A DNA stretch of 64,000 nucleotides from Calothrix sp. PCC 7716. Its GTDB lineage: Bacteria; Cyanobacteriota; Cyanobacteriia; Cyanobacteriales; Nostocaceae. The DNA lies in NCBI RefSeq assembly GCF_019977735.1, contig NZ_AP025018.1, positions 4,464,001 to 4,528,000 of the forward strand. The letters are read 5' to 3'. A program made the translations under genes and the position numbers. The notes under the pieces are model-generated. The model made no database searches, was not told the origin of the DNA, and worked only from the letters and a program-made list of their open reading frames with translations. Shown one piece after another: positions 46,693 to 55,742 of this stretch. Positions within the stretch are counted from its first letter, which is position 1, and each line of letters begins with the position of its first letter.

Positions 46693-46983
46693 TTATTCAC
46701 CCTTGTACTTATCCTTAAATCTAGCCATAGCTGACTTTAAAGCTTGATTTGGTTCTGGTGGATTTTCCATTAAATATAAGAATAAGTCACGGTCTTCATC
46801 GCTTAAAACACATTCATGGTAAGTTTCTATATCTCTTCTTGCTGCTTCTAAACAATTGGAAACAACGTAAGAACTTAGGCTCAATCCTTTTATCGATGCA
46901 GCTTTTTCCAGTAATTCTTTTTCGTCAGGGCTGATTCTTAAGTCTACTCTATTATGTTTCAGCTTCTTGATTGCGTCTGTCAA
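46693..46983 (-). CDS. DUF1778 antitoxin (TacA-like)
   Basis: A 96-residue ribbon-helix-helix antitoxin that binds its own promoter and masks the GNAT toxin. Residues TDAIKKLKHNRVDLRISPDE lead into a KELLEKAASIKGLSLSSYVV helix pair, typical of DUF1778. I place the start at TTG 46983 (minus strand): a strong AGGAGG lies nine bases upstream, whereas the further upstream TTG at 47007 has the AGGAGG inside its own coding sequence. The upstream 100 bases contain a 13-bp palindromic repeat. It is divergent from nothing nearby and faces the pip gene. Confidence 0.9.
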   Translation of the reverse strand: MTDAIKKLKHNRVDLRISPDEKELLEKAASIKGLSLSSYVVSNCLEAARRDIETYHECVLSDEDRDLFLYLMENPPEPNQALKSAMARFKDKYKGE

Positions 46984-47016
46984 GTTACAAATCCTCCTTC
47001 TATTCAAACAGTTAAT

Positions 47017-47075
47017 GGTGCGTTACGGCTTACAGTTACTTGTTTCGCAGCTAGTTTATCGTGCCGTAACGCACC
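47017..47075. repeat. 13-bp inverted repeat in the TA promoter region
   Basis: GGTGCGTTACGGC (47017-47029) and GCCGTAACGCACC (47063-47075) are perfect complements with 33 bp between, followed by CTACG. It is a member of the widespread GGTGCGTTA...TAACGCACC repeat type and lies 34-92 bp upstream of the antitoxin start. Confidence 0.8.
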
Positions 47076-47153
47076 CTACGACCTTAATATCTATTATACA
47101 TGCTATTTACTGTTTTGCGGTAAATGTACACACAAAATCTCTATAACTAAAGA

Positions 47154-48101
47154 TTACAGTTCGCTAAATTTATCTGTGGCGCCAATTAAAGCGCTGGTAA
47201 TTCCTGGTTCGCTCATTGAGTGTCCGGCATCGGGTACTACAATTAGTTCGGCTTCTTGCCATGCTTTATGTAATTCCCATGCTGATATCATTGGACACAC
47301 TACGTCATATCGACCTTGGACTATTACAGCGGGGATATTACGAATGCGGTCAACATTTCTTAGCAATTGGTCGTCGTGTTCAAAAAAGCCTTTATTTATA
47401 AAGTAATGACATTCGATACGCGCGAAGGCATCGGCAAATTCATTTTCACCAAACGTTTGCATTAAGTTTTTATCTATAAATAATCTACTTGTACTTGCTT
47501 CCCATATTGACCATGCGCGCGCTGCTTCGAGTCTTACTTTCATATCATCGCTGGTTAAGCGTTTGTAATATGCCGCAAGCATATCACGTCTTTCTGCTGG
47601 TGGGATAGGTTTTAGGTATTCTTCCCAAGCGTCGGGAAATATATTACTGGCGCCTTCTTGATAAAACCAGTCTATTTCTTTTTTCCGTAGCATAAAGATA
47701 CCACGTAATATTAATCCTTTACAGCGTTCGGGATGCGTTTGACTGTAAGCAAGCGATAATGTACTTCCCCAACTGCCACCGAAAACTACCCATTTATCTA
47801 TATTTAAGTGTTCGCGCAATTTTTCTATATCACTGACCAGTTCCCAAGTTGTGTTTTCCCGTAATTCGGCGTGGGGTGTACTTTTTCCGCATCCTCGCTG
47901 GTCAAACATTATTAGGCGCCATTTTTCGGGGTTGAAGAACTGACGATAGAAAGGAGGACACCCACCACCTGGTCCTCCATGTAGTAGTACTACTGGTTTA
48001 CCTTGGAGATTACCAGATTCCTCGTAATAAATTGTATGTAAATCAGAAACTTTTAATTTTCCTTCGTTTAATGGTTCTCGGTGTGGATATAACTCGCGCA
48101 T
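47154..48101 (-). CDS. pip: Proline iminopeptidase
   Basis: Removes N-terminal proline from peptides. A 315-residue alpha/beta-hydrolase of peptidase family S33. The oxyanion motif HGGPGGGCPPFY is at 41-52, the nucleophile is S110 in GGSWGS, and the triad is completed by D in GRYDVVCPM (about 267) and H in PDAGHSMSEPG (about 295). The long DQRGCGKSTPHA loop matches the proline-specific group. Length and motifs are normal. The start MRELYPHREP is conserved. It is isolated. Convergent side contains the TA palindrome. Free proline recycling is the likely role. Confidence 0.95.
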   Translation of the reverse strand: MRELYPHREPLNEGKLKVSDLHTIYYEESGNLQGKPVVLLHGGPGGGCPPFYRQFFNPEKWRLIMFDQRGCGKSTPHAELRENTTWELVSDIEKLREHLNIDKWVVFGGSWGSTLSLAYSQTHPERCKGLILRGIFMLRKKEIDWFYQEGASNIFPDAWEEYLKPIPPAERRDMLAAYYKRLTSDDMKVRLEAARAWSIWEASTSRLFIDKNLMQTFGENEFADAFARIECHYFINKGFFEHDDQLLRNVDRIRNIPAVIVQGRYDVVCPMISAWELHKAWQEAELIVVPDAGHSMSEPGITSALIGATDKFSEL

Positions 48102-48218
48102 TTTCCTCTGTGTCCTCTGTGTCTCCGTGGTAAAAAACTCAAACTATCGGTATAAACAGGAATTCCCGCACTTTTATATTATGCACAAAGAAAAAGTAAT
48201 AAATGTGAGAGCTTTTAT

Positions 48219-49166
48219 ATGAATAGTAAAGTATCCAAAGTTGGTGTCGTCGGTGCTGGTCGTGTAGGCGCCGCAGTTGCGAATGCATTAGTTATGATGG
48301 GTGTATGTGTATCAGTTGTATTGTATAACCGTAGCTTAGAGAAAGCAGAAGGCGAAGCATGGGATATTGAAGACGCAATTCCATTACTCGAAGAATGTAA
48401 TATATTACCTACAGATAAATACGAAGATTTTGCTGATTGTGATGTTATTGTTATCACTATTGGTGCCCAAGCTTCAGAAGGTCAAAGTCGTTTAGAGTTA
48501 TTAAGCGATAATGCCGATATTATGCGCTCAACTATAAAAGAACTTGACAGAGTGGCGCCGAATGCTATTTTAATTATCATTAGCAATCCAGTTGATGTTC
48601 TAACACGGATTGCTATCAAGACCTCGACTCGACCAGAAAAATTAATAATTGGTTCTGGAACAGTTTTAGATACAGCACGAGTACGTTACCAGCTTGGTAA
48701 ATTACTCAATGTTAGTAAACAGGATGCTAATATATATGTCATCGGTGAACACGGTGACACTTCGGTAATTGTTTGGTCCAATGCACTAATTGGCGCCATA
48801 CCCGTAGAAAAGTTTCCGCTTCCTCAAGGTTCGTCTTTAGATAAAATTAAAGCTGAATATGTTAATACTACTCGTAAGCGTGCATATGCTATTGGTGAAC
48901 GTAAAGGTGGTACTAGCTACGGTATCTCTACTGTAGCGGCTCAACTTGTAGATACTATTTTACGTGATGAGAAAAAAGTTTTTACTGTGTCAGTAAAAGC
49001 AGATGCCGAATATAAAATTGGTGGTGAAGTAGTTTTGGGTCTTCCTTGCATTATTGGTAAAAAAGGCATTGAGCGTAAACTATACATACCATTAAATCAA
49101 GAAGAACAGCACGCGCTCAAACATTCAGCACAAGAGTTAAATAAAGCTTATGAGTCTGTGATGTAA
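48219..49166 (+). CDS. Lactate/malate dehydrogenase-like protein with unusual specificity residues
   Basis: A 315-residue NAD(P)-dependent 2-hydroxyacid dehydrogenase. The Rossmann motif GAGRVG is at 12-17. Catalytic residues are present: R91 (after GAQASEGQS), D151, R154 and H178 in GEHGDT, and N123 in ISNPVDVLT. The substrate-specificity site, Q in lactate or R in malate dehydrogenases, aligns with A85 by my count. After the second strand the usual D that binds NAD ribose is N37 (LYNRS), which could allow NADPH. It may thus act on a bulkier 2-oxoacid, as L-2-hydroxyisocaproate dehydrogenases do. Isolated gene. Confidence 0.85.
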   Translation: MNSKVSKVGVVGAGRVGAAVANALVMMGVCVSVVLYNRSLEKAEGEAWDIEDAIPLLEECNILPTDKYEDFADCDVIVITIGAQASEGQSRLELLSDNADIMRSTIKELDRVAPNAILIIISNPVDVLTRIAIKTSTRPEKLIIGSGTVLDTARVRYQLGKLLNVSKQDANIYVIGEHGDTSVIVWSNALIGAIPVEKFPLPQGSSLDKIKAEYVNTTRKRAYAIGERKGGTSYGISTVAAQLVDTILRDEKKVFTVSVKADAEYKIGGEVVLGLPCIIGKKGIERKLYIPLNQEEQHALKHSAQELNKAYESVM

Positions 49167-50340
49167 TTAATTTTAATCCCCCTGACCTCCTGAATTTGGG
49201 GGGATGTAGAAAATATTAAGCAGCACAAAGTTAAATAAGTTTGGGGTGCTACCCATAACTTGAGATTTAGAGACGAACTAGCAGTAGTTACTCAGGAATA
49301 TTTTGACAATCAATGGAAAGTAAAAAGTTTTTAACTATTTGGTCATAGTCGAATAAATGACCGTAAAACACTATGCATTACACCCTATAGAGACTTATGT
49401 CTATAACAATCACTAATGTTACTACAATTTTCAGCAATGTCAATAGCCTTAATAAAAAAATTTTTTCTTCGTGTTGTAGCGTTTTCTAAATAACCAAGCT
49501 TGGTGCCGCGCGCATTCTTGGAAAAGCATTTTAGACTAAAAGTTAGTATGATTATATATATAAGTTAGTTAATAAAATTTGATAATAAAACAGAATTATT
49601 TATTGATAAGTGATTTATGAAACTTGATAGTTCAATGATAAAAATTTTATTAAAGGCACACGTATCTCTTGCAGGCAAAGACATTTGATAAAAATGAATC
49701 TTTATTTTTTATACAAAAAAAAATTGGGACGCACTTACTCTACAATTAGAGAAAAAAAAGCTTGCAATATTTTCTTTATTTTTTTACGATAACTATTATT
49801 ATTAAGAAAGCGAAAGTCTATTTTTACCAAGGCTTGAGCATCCAAATTATCTTCTCTTGTTTAAGCTTTCTACTCAAATTACATAAGGTTTTAACGTTGA
49901 GATAGCCAGCTAACTTTTATTACTTTATAACTTTTGTAAACTAATAACCTAACTTTTATTACTTTATTTTTATTACTCAAGAGCAAAATTAGTATTTGGC
50001 GCCAAAGTCGTCGTATTGTTATTAAGTATTGTTAGAAATAAGTAGCGAACATTTCTTTTTAAAGATTATATAAAGCTTTGTGCTAAAAAAAATACTCATG
50101 CTATTGTAGTTTGTACTGAGATACGTAACTTCTAGCAGAGTTAGTTAAGGTATATTGGCAATTTAGTAAATTGCACACCAATTAATATTGGCGAAAGCCA
50201 TCTTGAAATAGAAAAAGGAATGAACAGACAGATACAACGTTCGCTTATTGCGAGCGAAGTTTTTTGAACTAGAAATAAATAATAAAAAGGAGAGCAAAAT
50301 TCTCCTAACAACCTTGAAATTACTTCCACAGAGAGATTTT
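49167..50340. other. 1.2-kb AT-rich intergenic region, exopolysaccharide operon promoter
   Basis: A terminator-like hairpin with ATCCCCC and GGGGGAT arms (49176-49205) ends the preceding gene. The rest is highly AT-rich with homopolymer runs (for example around 49700-49790) and a direct ACTTTTATTACTTTAT repeat at about 49915-49965. No convincing gene was found; a 23-codon ORF at 49618 is doubtful. It is probably the control region of the operon starting at 50341. Confidence 0.55.
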
Positions 50341-51129
50341 ATGGAATTAGAAAGTATATTAACAGATGAGCTATTAATAGTTCAGAATGACGACATAGTG
50401 TCAATTTTTGGTGTAAAAATTCATAATTTTTCCATCGATAATGCAATCCGATACATGATGTTTTTGATAAAACACGAACAAGCTATCTGTAAGAGTATTT
50501 TTTTTGTTAATACCCACACTCTGAACCTCGCAGAGAGTAATCGCGGTTATCAAGACGTACTCAACTCTGCTGATGCAGTTTTTGGAGATGGAACTGGTGT
50601 GCGATGGGCAGCAAAATTACATGGTACTACGATGAAAGATAACTTGGTTGGAACAGACCTGATACCCAACTTTTTCAAGGAAAGCGCGGGTTTTGGCTAT
50701 CGCTACTTTTTGTTAGGTGGACAGCCAGATATTATCTACGAAGCAGCCAACTATGCTTCTAGTCATTTTGCAGGCTGGCAAATGGTAGGTTATCACCACG
50801 GTTATTTTAGTGTTGAAGAGACTGCCGAGGTCATTGACAAGATTAATTCACTACGTCCTCATGTTGTATTAGTGGGAATGGGTAATCCGAATCAAGAATT
50901 ATGGATTCATAAGCATCGTTCTCAAATCAAAGCTCCGATGGCGATTGGTGTCGGAGGACTTTTCCATTACTGGGCAGGCAGTTTAAACCGTTCTCCGCTC
51001 TTTTTAAGATTAATAGGTATGGAATGGTTAGGTATTTTGTTTCAGCAACCGCACAAATGGAAACGTTATTTTATTGGCAATTCACAGTTTTTATTACGTC
51101 TTGCTAAATTAGCTAAATCAAAAATATAG
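50341..51129 (+). CDS. WecG/TagA/CpsF-family glycosyltransferase
   Basis: A 262-residue GT26 enzyme that adds N-acetylmannosaminuronate-type or related sugars to a lipid-linked intermediate at the inner membrane. The signature is VNTHTLNLAESNRGYQDVLN, then ADAVFGDGTGVRWAAK with the catalytic D. The PHVVLVGMGNPNQELWI and GVGGLFHYWAGS segments are also typical. The ATG at 50341 is preferred to the TTG at 50248: the homology begins after it and the sequence before is AT-rich leader. First gene of a ten-gene operon. Its position as the early lipid-sugar step fits. Confidence 0.9.
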   Translation: MELESILTDELLIVQNDDIVSIFGVKIHNFSIDNAIRYMMFLIKHEQAICKSIFFVNTHTLNLAESNRGYQDVLNSADAVFGDGTGVRWAAKLHGTTMKDNLVGTDLIPNFFKESAGFGYRYFLLGGQPDIIYEAANYASSHFAGWQMVGYHHGYFSVEETAEVIDKINSLRPHVVLVGMGNPNQELWIHKHRSQIKAPMAIGVGGLFHYWAGSLNRSPLFLRLIGMEWLGILFQQPHKWKRYFIGNSQFLLRLAKLAKSKI

Positions 51130-51146
51130 TAAAGAAGGAGATCAAT

Positions 51147-52055
51147 ATGACATCTAAAATTTGTGTAAGTATCCTCATCAATAACTATAACTATGCTGAA
51201 TTCTTAGAATTAGCAATTGACAGCGCTTTAAATCAGACATACTCAAATGTAGAAGTTATTGTTGTTGATGATGGTTCTACAGATAATTCTTGGGAGATAC
51301 TTAAAAAGTATGAAAATAAAATTATTACAATTTGTAAAGAAAATGGAGGACAAGCATCTGCTTTTAATGCTGGTTTCCGAAAAAGCCAAGGTGATATTAT
51401 CTGTTTTTTAGATGCTGATGATGCTTTTCTGCCAGAAAAATTAGAAAAAGTCGTCAGAGCTTTTGAAAAATATCCAGATATTGGATGGTGTTTTCATCCC
51501 TTGAAGTTAATAAATGCAAATTATGAAATTATTGATTTACAGTCTTATCCAGATAAATCTGGTGTTTATGATGTGACATCACATATGAAAAGAGGTAAAT
51601 TACGAGGTAAACTGCCATTAGAAAGTATTATTACTTCAGGTATGTGTTTAAGCCGTTTTCTATTAAAACAAATACTTCCAATGCCTGAAGAAATTAGAAT
51701 TACGAGTGACGACTATATCAAGTATGCTGCTTTAGGCATGAGTAAAGGCTTTATTTTACTCGAAGAGTTAGCACACCAAAGAATACATGCTAATAATGCT
51801 TATACACGGCGCCCAGATAAAAAACAAGTTACTTCTGAAGTAGCCATACTAACTGCTTATAATTTAAAAGCTAAATTTCCATTTTTAGCTGCATTTGTTA
51901 ATGAAATTTTTGCATATGGAATTGCTACTTATACAGATGTAGGGAGTAATCATGTTGATTTTAATAAAATTATTCATGAGTATACATCTTCTTTACCGAT
52001 AATAGAAAAAATCAAAGTTATGATGCGAGCCAAAATTTACTCATTCTTGTTTTAG
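51147..52055 (+). CDS. Glycosyltransferase family 2
   Basis: A 302-residue inverting GT2 enzyme with a GT-A fold. The N-terminal SILINNYNYAEFLELAIDS and VIVVDDGSTDNSWE carry the nucleotide-sugar-binding aspartates. DADDAFL at about 90 is the DxD-like metal site, and the TSDDYIKYAALG region (about 190) has the probable catalytic acid. An RBS (AAGGAG) precedes the ATG. It lies 17 bp after the wecG-type gene and 6 bp before the next, so it is in a tight operon. It would add one sugar of the repeat unit; donor unknown. Confidence 0.92.
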   Translation: MTSKICVSILINNYNYAEFLELAIDSALNQTYSNVEVIVVDDGSTDNSWEILKKYENKIITICKENGGQASAFNAGFRKSQGDIICFLDADDAFLPEKLEKVVRAFEKYPDIGWCFHPLKLINANYEIIDLQSYPDKSGVYDVTSHMKRGKLRGKLPLESIITSGMCLSRFLLKQILPMPEEIRITSDDYIKYAALGMSKGFILLEELAHQRIHANNAYTRRPDKKQVTSEVAILTAYNLKAKFPFLAAFVNEIFAYGIATYTDVGSNHVDFNKIIHEYTSSLPIIEKIKVMMRAKIYSFLF

Positions 52056-52061
52056 AAACAT

Positions 52062-53366
52062 ATGAAATTATTACAACGTCTAGAAGATAAATTCACAATT
52101 TTTTCTCTTTTATTTTTTACAGGAACTTTAGAGTTTAAAAGTTTATACGTAATACCCGAAGGAAATGATGTTCTTGCTAATCTTGATGATAGTAGTCCTT
52201 TGACTCCAATACTTTCGCTAATTCAACATAGTATATTTTTGGTTATAACGTTTCTGCTCATTTCACGGTGGAAAAGTACCATAATTACGATATTGCGTAA
52301 TAAGTTTTTGATTTTTATTACCATACTGTTTTTCCTTTCTTTTTTATGGTCTGACCTGCCTGATTTTACTTTACGTCGCTCTTTTTCGCTTGTAGAAACC
52401 AGTTTATTTGGTGTATATTTAGCTTGTTGCTATACATTAAAAGAACAGTTAAAATTGATTGCTTGGTCGCTGGGTTTTTCAATTATCATTCACATTTTAT
52501 TTACATTAGCTTTTCCTGGGTTTGGAATTGAATATGGTAGACATGCTGGTGCATGGAGAGGAGCTTTAGAACACAAAAACTTTTTAGGGCGCCTGATGTT
52601 TCTTAGTACTCTGATATTTTATATACAAAGACCAGAAACGAAAAAACAATCAATATTCCTCAAGCTAGGTTTGATTGCTTCATTTGTACTTGTTATACTT
52701 TCAACATCAAAAACTGCATTGCTTTCTAGCATTGTTTTTATAGCTATCCTTATACCTTTATACAGTACATTACAGTTTCATTTTATTAGCGCCACTCTAA
52801 TTCAAAGTATTAGCCTTTTTGTAATTGGGTCTTTTGCAACATTTTTTATTAGCAATATAGATAGTATTGCAAATACTTTGAAAATTGACTTTACTCTTAC
52901 TGGTCGAACAGACATTTGGGTTGCTGCTATGCATAAGCTTCAAGAGCGTATATGGTTAGGTTACGGTTATCAAGGGTTTTGGCGTGGTGATAATAATGGA
53001 CCATCTGCCGATGTCCTCAAAATTATGGGTTTAGATGGTTATGCTCCTCACTCTCATAATGGATTTGTTGAACTAGCTTTGGCTAGTGGTTTAATTGGAA
53101 TAGTAGTGTTTTCAATCAGTTTTTTCGTAACTTTGAGGCGTGCTTTAATCTTAGCCATTAACACAAAAACTAAAGAAGGTTTATGGTGTTTAGTATATAT
53201 ATCTTTTATTTCAACTTATAATCAAACCGAAATTACTTTAGTAGAACACAATTCAATATTTTGGGTTATCTATGTTGCCATTTCTCTATCTCATCTGTCA
53301 TTATCTGCTTCGAGTCAGCATCAGAATTTAAAATTTCAACCTGCTAGTACATCATTTTTAAGTTAA
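52062..53366 (+). CDS. O-antigen polymerase/ligase-like protein (Wzy)
   Basis: A 434-residue membrane protein with about eleven helices. The Wzy_C-type motif DGYAPHSHNGFVELALASGLIG lies in the periplasmic loop before the last helices (more than 20 residues in full; key residues H, H, N, G), and GALEHKNFLGRL is the earlier loop. Wzy polymerises lipid-linked repeat units at the outer leaflet. RTDIWVAAMHKLQERIWLGYGYQGFW also matches polymerases. Gene order, next to a Wzx flippase and GTs, supports polymerase over WaaL ligase. Confidence 0.88.
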   Translation: MKLLQRLEDKFTIFSLLFFTGTLEFKSLYVIPEGNDVLANLDDSSPLTPILSLIQHSIFLVITFLLISRWKSTIITILRNKFLIFITILFFLSFLWSDLPDFTLRRSFSLVETSLFGVYLACCYTLKEQLKLIAWSLGFSIIIHILFTLAFPGFGIEYGRHAGAWRGALEHKNFLGRLMFLSTLIFYIQRPETKKQSIFLKLGLIASFVLVILSTSKTALLSSIVFIAILIPLYSTLQFHFISATLIQSISLFVIGSFATFFISNIDSIANTLKIDFTLTGRTDIWVAAMHKLQERIWLGYGYQGFWRGDNNGPSADVLKIMGLDGYAPHSHNGFVELALASGLIGIVVFSISFFVTLRRALILAINTKTKEGLWCLVYISFISTYNQTEITLVEHNSIFWVIYVAISLSHLSLSASSQHQNLKFQPASTSFLS

Positions 53367-53397
53367 GTAAAAAAATTGAGAAATTACTATATAATAT

Positions 53398-54690
53398 ATG
53401 TTAAAAAAAGTTATTAATAATACTATTTGGTTATCTCTCGAACAAATCTTGCGTTTAGGTTTAGGTTTTTTTGTTGGAGCTTGGTTAGCACGTTATCTTC
53501 AGCCACAGCAATATGGACTCCTTAATTACACAATGGGATTTGTTGGCTTATTTAGCCCATTAGCATATTTAAATGACCTTAACCAAATTGTTGTTCGAGA
53601 TATTACACTTGAATCTAGCGATAAAAATGAAATAATTGGCACATCATTTACATTAAAGCTATTGGGTTCTTTAATAACAATTTTTTTGTCAACCGTAACA
53701 ATAATACTATTACGACCAAACGACAATTTATCTCAATCTTTGATTATAATTTTATCGTTTTCGACAATATTTTATTCATTTAACACAATTGACTGTTGGT
53801 TCCAGCAGCAAATTAAGTCAAAGTACACTGTTATTGCTAAAAATATAACTTTTATATTTATAACCTTGGGGAGAATTTTGTTAATTTCTACCAATGCACC
53901 CCTAATAGCTTTTGCATGGGTCATGTTTGTAGAAGGCGCCTTAAGCTCTATCGCGTTAGTAATTGCTTACTATATAAGTGGTCAAGCTTTAACAAAGTGG
54001 AAATTTTGTTTTAAAAGAGCCAAAAAGTTATTAAAAGACAGTTGGACATTAATTCTTTCTGGTTTAGCAATATCAATATATTTGAGAATAGACCAAACGA
54101 TGTTAGGTCAAATAATTGGAGACTATGAAGTTGGAATATACTCAGTTGCTGTTAGACTCTCAGAGCTTTGTTGTTTTCTTCCTAGCGCATTTGTCACCTC
54201 TGTGTTCTCATCTATTATTCAAGCCAAAGAGAAAGGTGACACTGAATTTTATCGTAGATTACAACAGTTATTCGACATTATGGTATTAATGGCTTATGGT
54301 TTTGCAATTCTGATGATTTTTAGCTCAAAAATATTAGTAAATTTAGTTTATGGTGAGCATTATGCGGCAACTACGAATGTTGTAGCGGTTCATATTTGGT
54401 CAATTATTTTTATGTTTCTTGGTTTTGCTAAAAATATATGGGTAATTGCTGAAAACCAAGGCGCCTATACTCTCACTTCTACAGTTATTGGAGCTATTAT
54501 GAATATCTTTCTCAATTTATGGCTGATAGCAAGTTATCAAGCAATTGGCGCCGCCATAGCAACAATAATTTCTTATGGTTTTGCCGACTACATTAGCTGT
54601 TTATTCTATAAACCAGCCAGACCAATTTTTGGAATGATAACTAAATCATTAACACTTACTTCTTGTATATCCCGTATTTTGCGTAAATAA
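53398..54690 (+). CDS. Wzx-type polysaccharide flippase
   Basis: A 430-residue MOP-superfamily membrane protein with about twelve helices, which flips lipid-linked oligosaccharide repeat units from the cytoplasmic to the outer face. The start LKKVINNTIWLSLEQILRLG and the WLARYLQPQQYGLLNYT segment are typical of Wzx/RfbX, and a second repeat is visible at YLRIDQTMLGQIIGDYEVGIYSVAVRLSE (key residues only: R, D, G, Y). It ends ahead of a GT2 gene by 13 bp. A gap of 31 bp after wzy suggests co-transcription. Confidence 0.9.
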   Translation: MLKKVINNTIWLSLEQILRLGLGFFVGAWLARYLQPQQYGLLNYTMGFVGLFSPLAYLNDLNQIVVRDITLESSDKNEIIGTSFTLKLLGSLITIFLSTVTIILLRPNDNLSQSLIIILSFSTIFYSFNTIDCWFQQQIKSKYTVIAKNITFIFITLGRILLISTNAPLIAFAWVMFVEGALSSIALVIAYYISGQALTKWKFCFKRAKKLLKDSWTLILSGLAISIYLRIDQTMLGQIIGDYEVGIYSVAVRLSELCCFLPSAFVTSVFSSIIQAKEKGDTEFYRRLQQLFDIMVLMAYGFAILMIFSSKILVNLVYGEHYAATTNVVAVHIWSIIFMFLGFAKNIWVIAENQGAYTLTSTVIGAIMNIFLNLWLIASYQAIGAAIATIISYGFADYISCLFYKPARPIFGMITKSLTLTSCISRILRK

Positions 54691-54703
54691 AATATACATT
54701 AAT

Positions 54704-55708
54704 ATGACGAAACCTACTATAATTTGCATAACACCCGTTAAAAATGAAGCTTCGATATTACATCGATTCTTAAAATGTACAAGCCTCTGGGCTGACCATA
54801 TTATAATTGCCGACCAAAACTCTAATGATGGCTCTAAAGAAATTGCTTTAAGCTATCCAAAGGTAACACTTATAGAAAATAGTTCTAAGCAATTTAACGA
54901 ACCTGAACGCCAAAAAATGCTGATTGAAGCAGCAAGAAAAATACCAGGACTTCGGCTTTTAATAGCTCTTGATGCAGATGAAATGCTTACGGGTAATTTT
55001 CAAGAATCTCCCGAATGGCAAACAGTTCTCAATGCATCTCCAGGAACACTCATCGAATTTGAATGGGTCAATATATTACCTGGATTTACTTCTTATTGGT
55101 CTCCAACAAATTGGTATTACCCATTAGGATTTATGGATGATGGAAGTACACACAGTGGTAATATAATCCATAGTCCCAGAGTACCTGAACCGATAAAAGC
55201 ACCTAAAATTCGTTTGCAACGTATTAAGATTTTACATTATCAACATATTAACTGGGAAAGAAATAAGGTAAAACAAAGATGGTATCAGTGTTATGAAAGA
55301 TTGAATAAACCAGAGAAAAGACTTGTAAACATTTATCGAATGTATCATAATATGAATGCCTTTCCTAAACATGAAATTCACTTTCTACCACAAGAGTGGT
55401 TATCTGAATATGAAAAGCATGGCATCGATATGACAAGTTTGTATCTCAATACTATATATTGGCAAGAACAAGAACTATTAGAATGGATGTCAAAATATGG
55501 TACTAAAAGACTTAAAGAAATAGCAATTTGGGACATAAATTGGTTAGAGATTGCTCAAAAATATCAGATTTACGTCGATACTGATTATCAAGACCCTCGT
55601 AATCATCTAGATAAAATTATTCATTACTGGCTAAAACAAACTCAACCTATTAAACACAATCTGTTCGTGAAAGTTATAGATAAATTACTAACATTGATAG
55701 GTTGGTAA
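54704..55708 (+). CDS. Glycosyltransferase family 2-like protein
   Basis: A 334-residue GT-A fold enzyme. The start TKPTIICITPVKNEASILHR and the ADQNSNDGSKEIALSYP segment are those of GT2 enzymes, and LIALDADEML (about 87) supplies the DxD-like site. The C-terminal 170 residues are alpha/beta with many aromatic residues (W, Y) and include LQRIKILHYQHINW. It is less typical than the GT2 at 51147, and might be a glycosyltransferase for a different acceptor. It lies within the same operon, with 35 bp before the next gene. Confidence 0.85.
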   Translation: MTKPTIICITPVKNEASILHRFLKCTSLWADHIIIADQNSNDGSKEIALSYPKVTLIENSSKQFNEPERQKMLIEAARKIPGLRLLIALDADEMLTGNFQESPEWQTVLNASPGTLIEFEWVNILPGFTSYWSPTNWYYPLGFMDDGSTHSGNIIHSPRVPEPIKAPKIRLQRIKILHYQHINWERNKVKQRWYQCYERLNKPEKRLVNIYRMYHNMNAFPKHEIHFLPQEWLSEYEKHGIDMTSLYLNTIYWQEQELLEWMSKYGTKRLKEIAIWDINWLEIAQKYQIYVDTDYQDPRNHLDKIIHYWLKQTQPIKHNLFVKVIDKLLTLIGW

Positions 55709-55742
55709 TTAAAAAGAATACTCAAAAATATAAAATTAGTAT

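Noticed and set aside
49618..49689. 23-codon ORF MKLDSSMIK...
   Set aside because: In AT-rich DNA with no ribosome-binding site; chance ORF likely.
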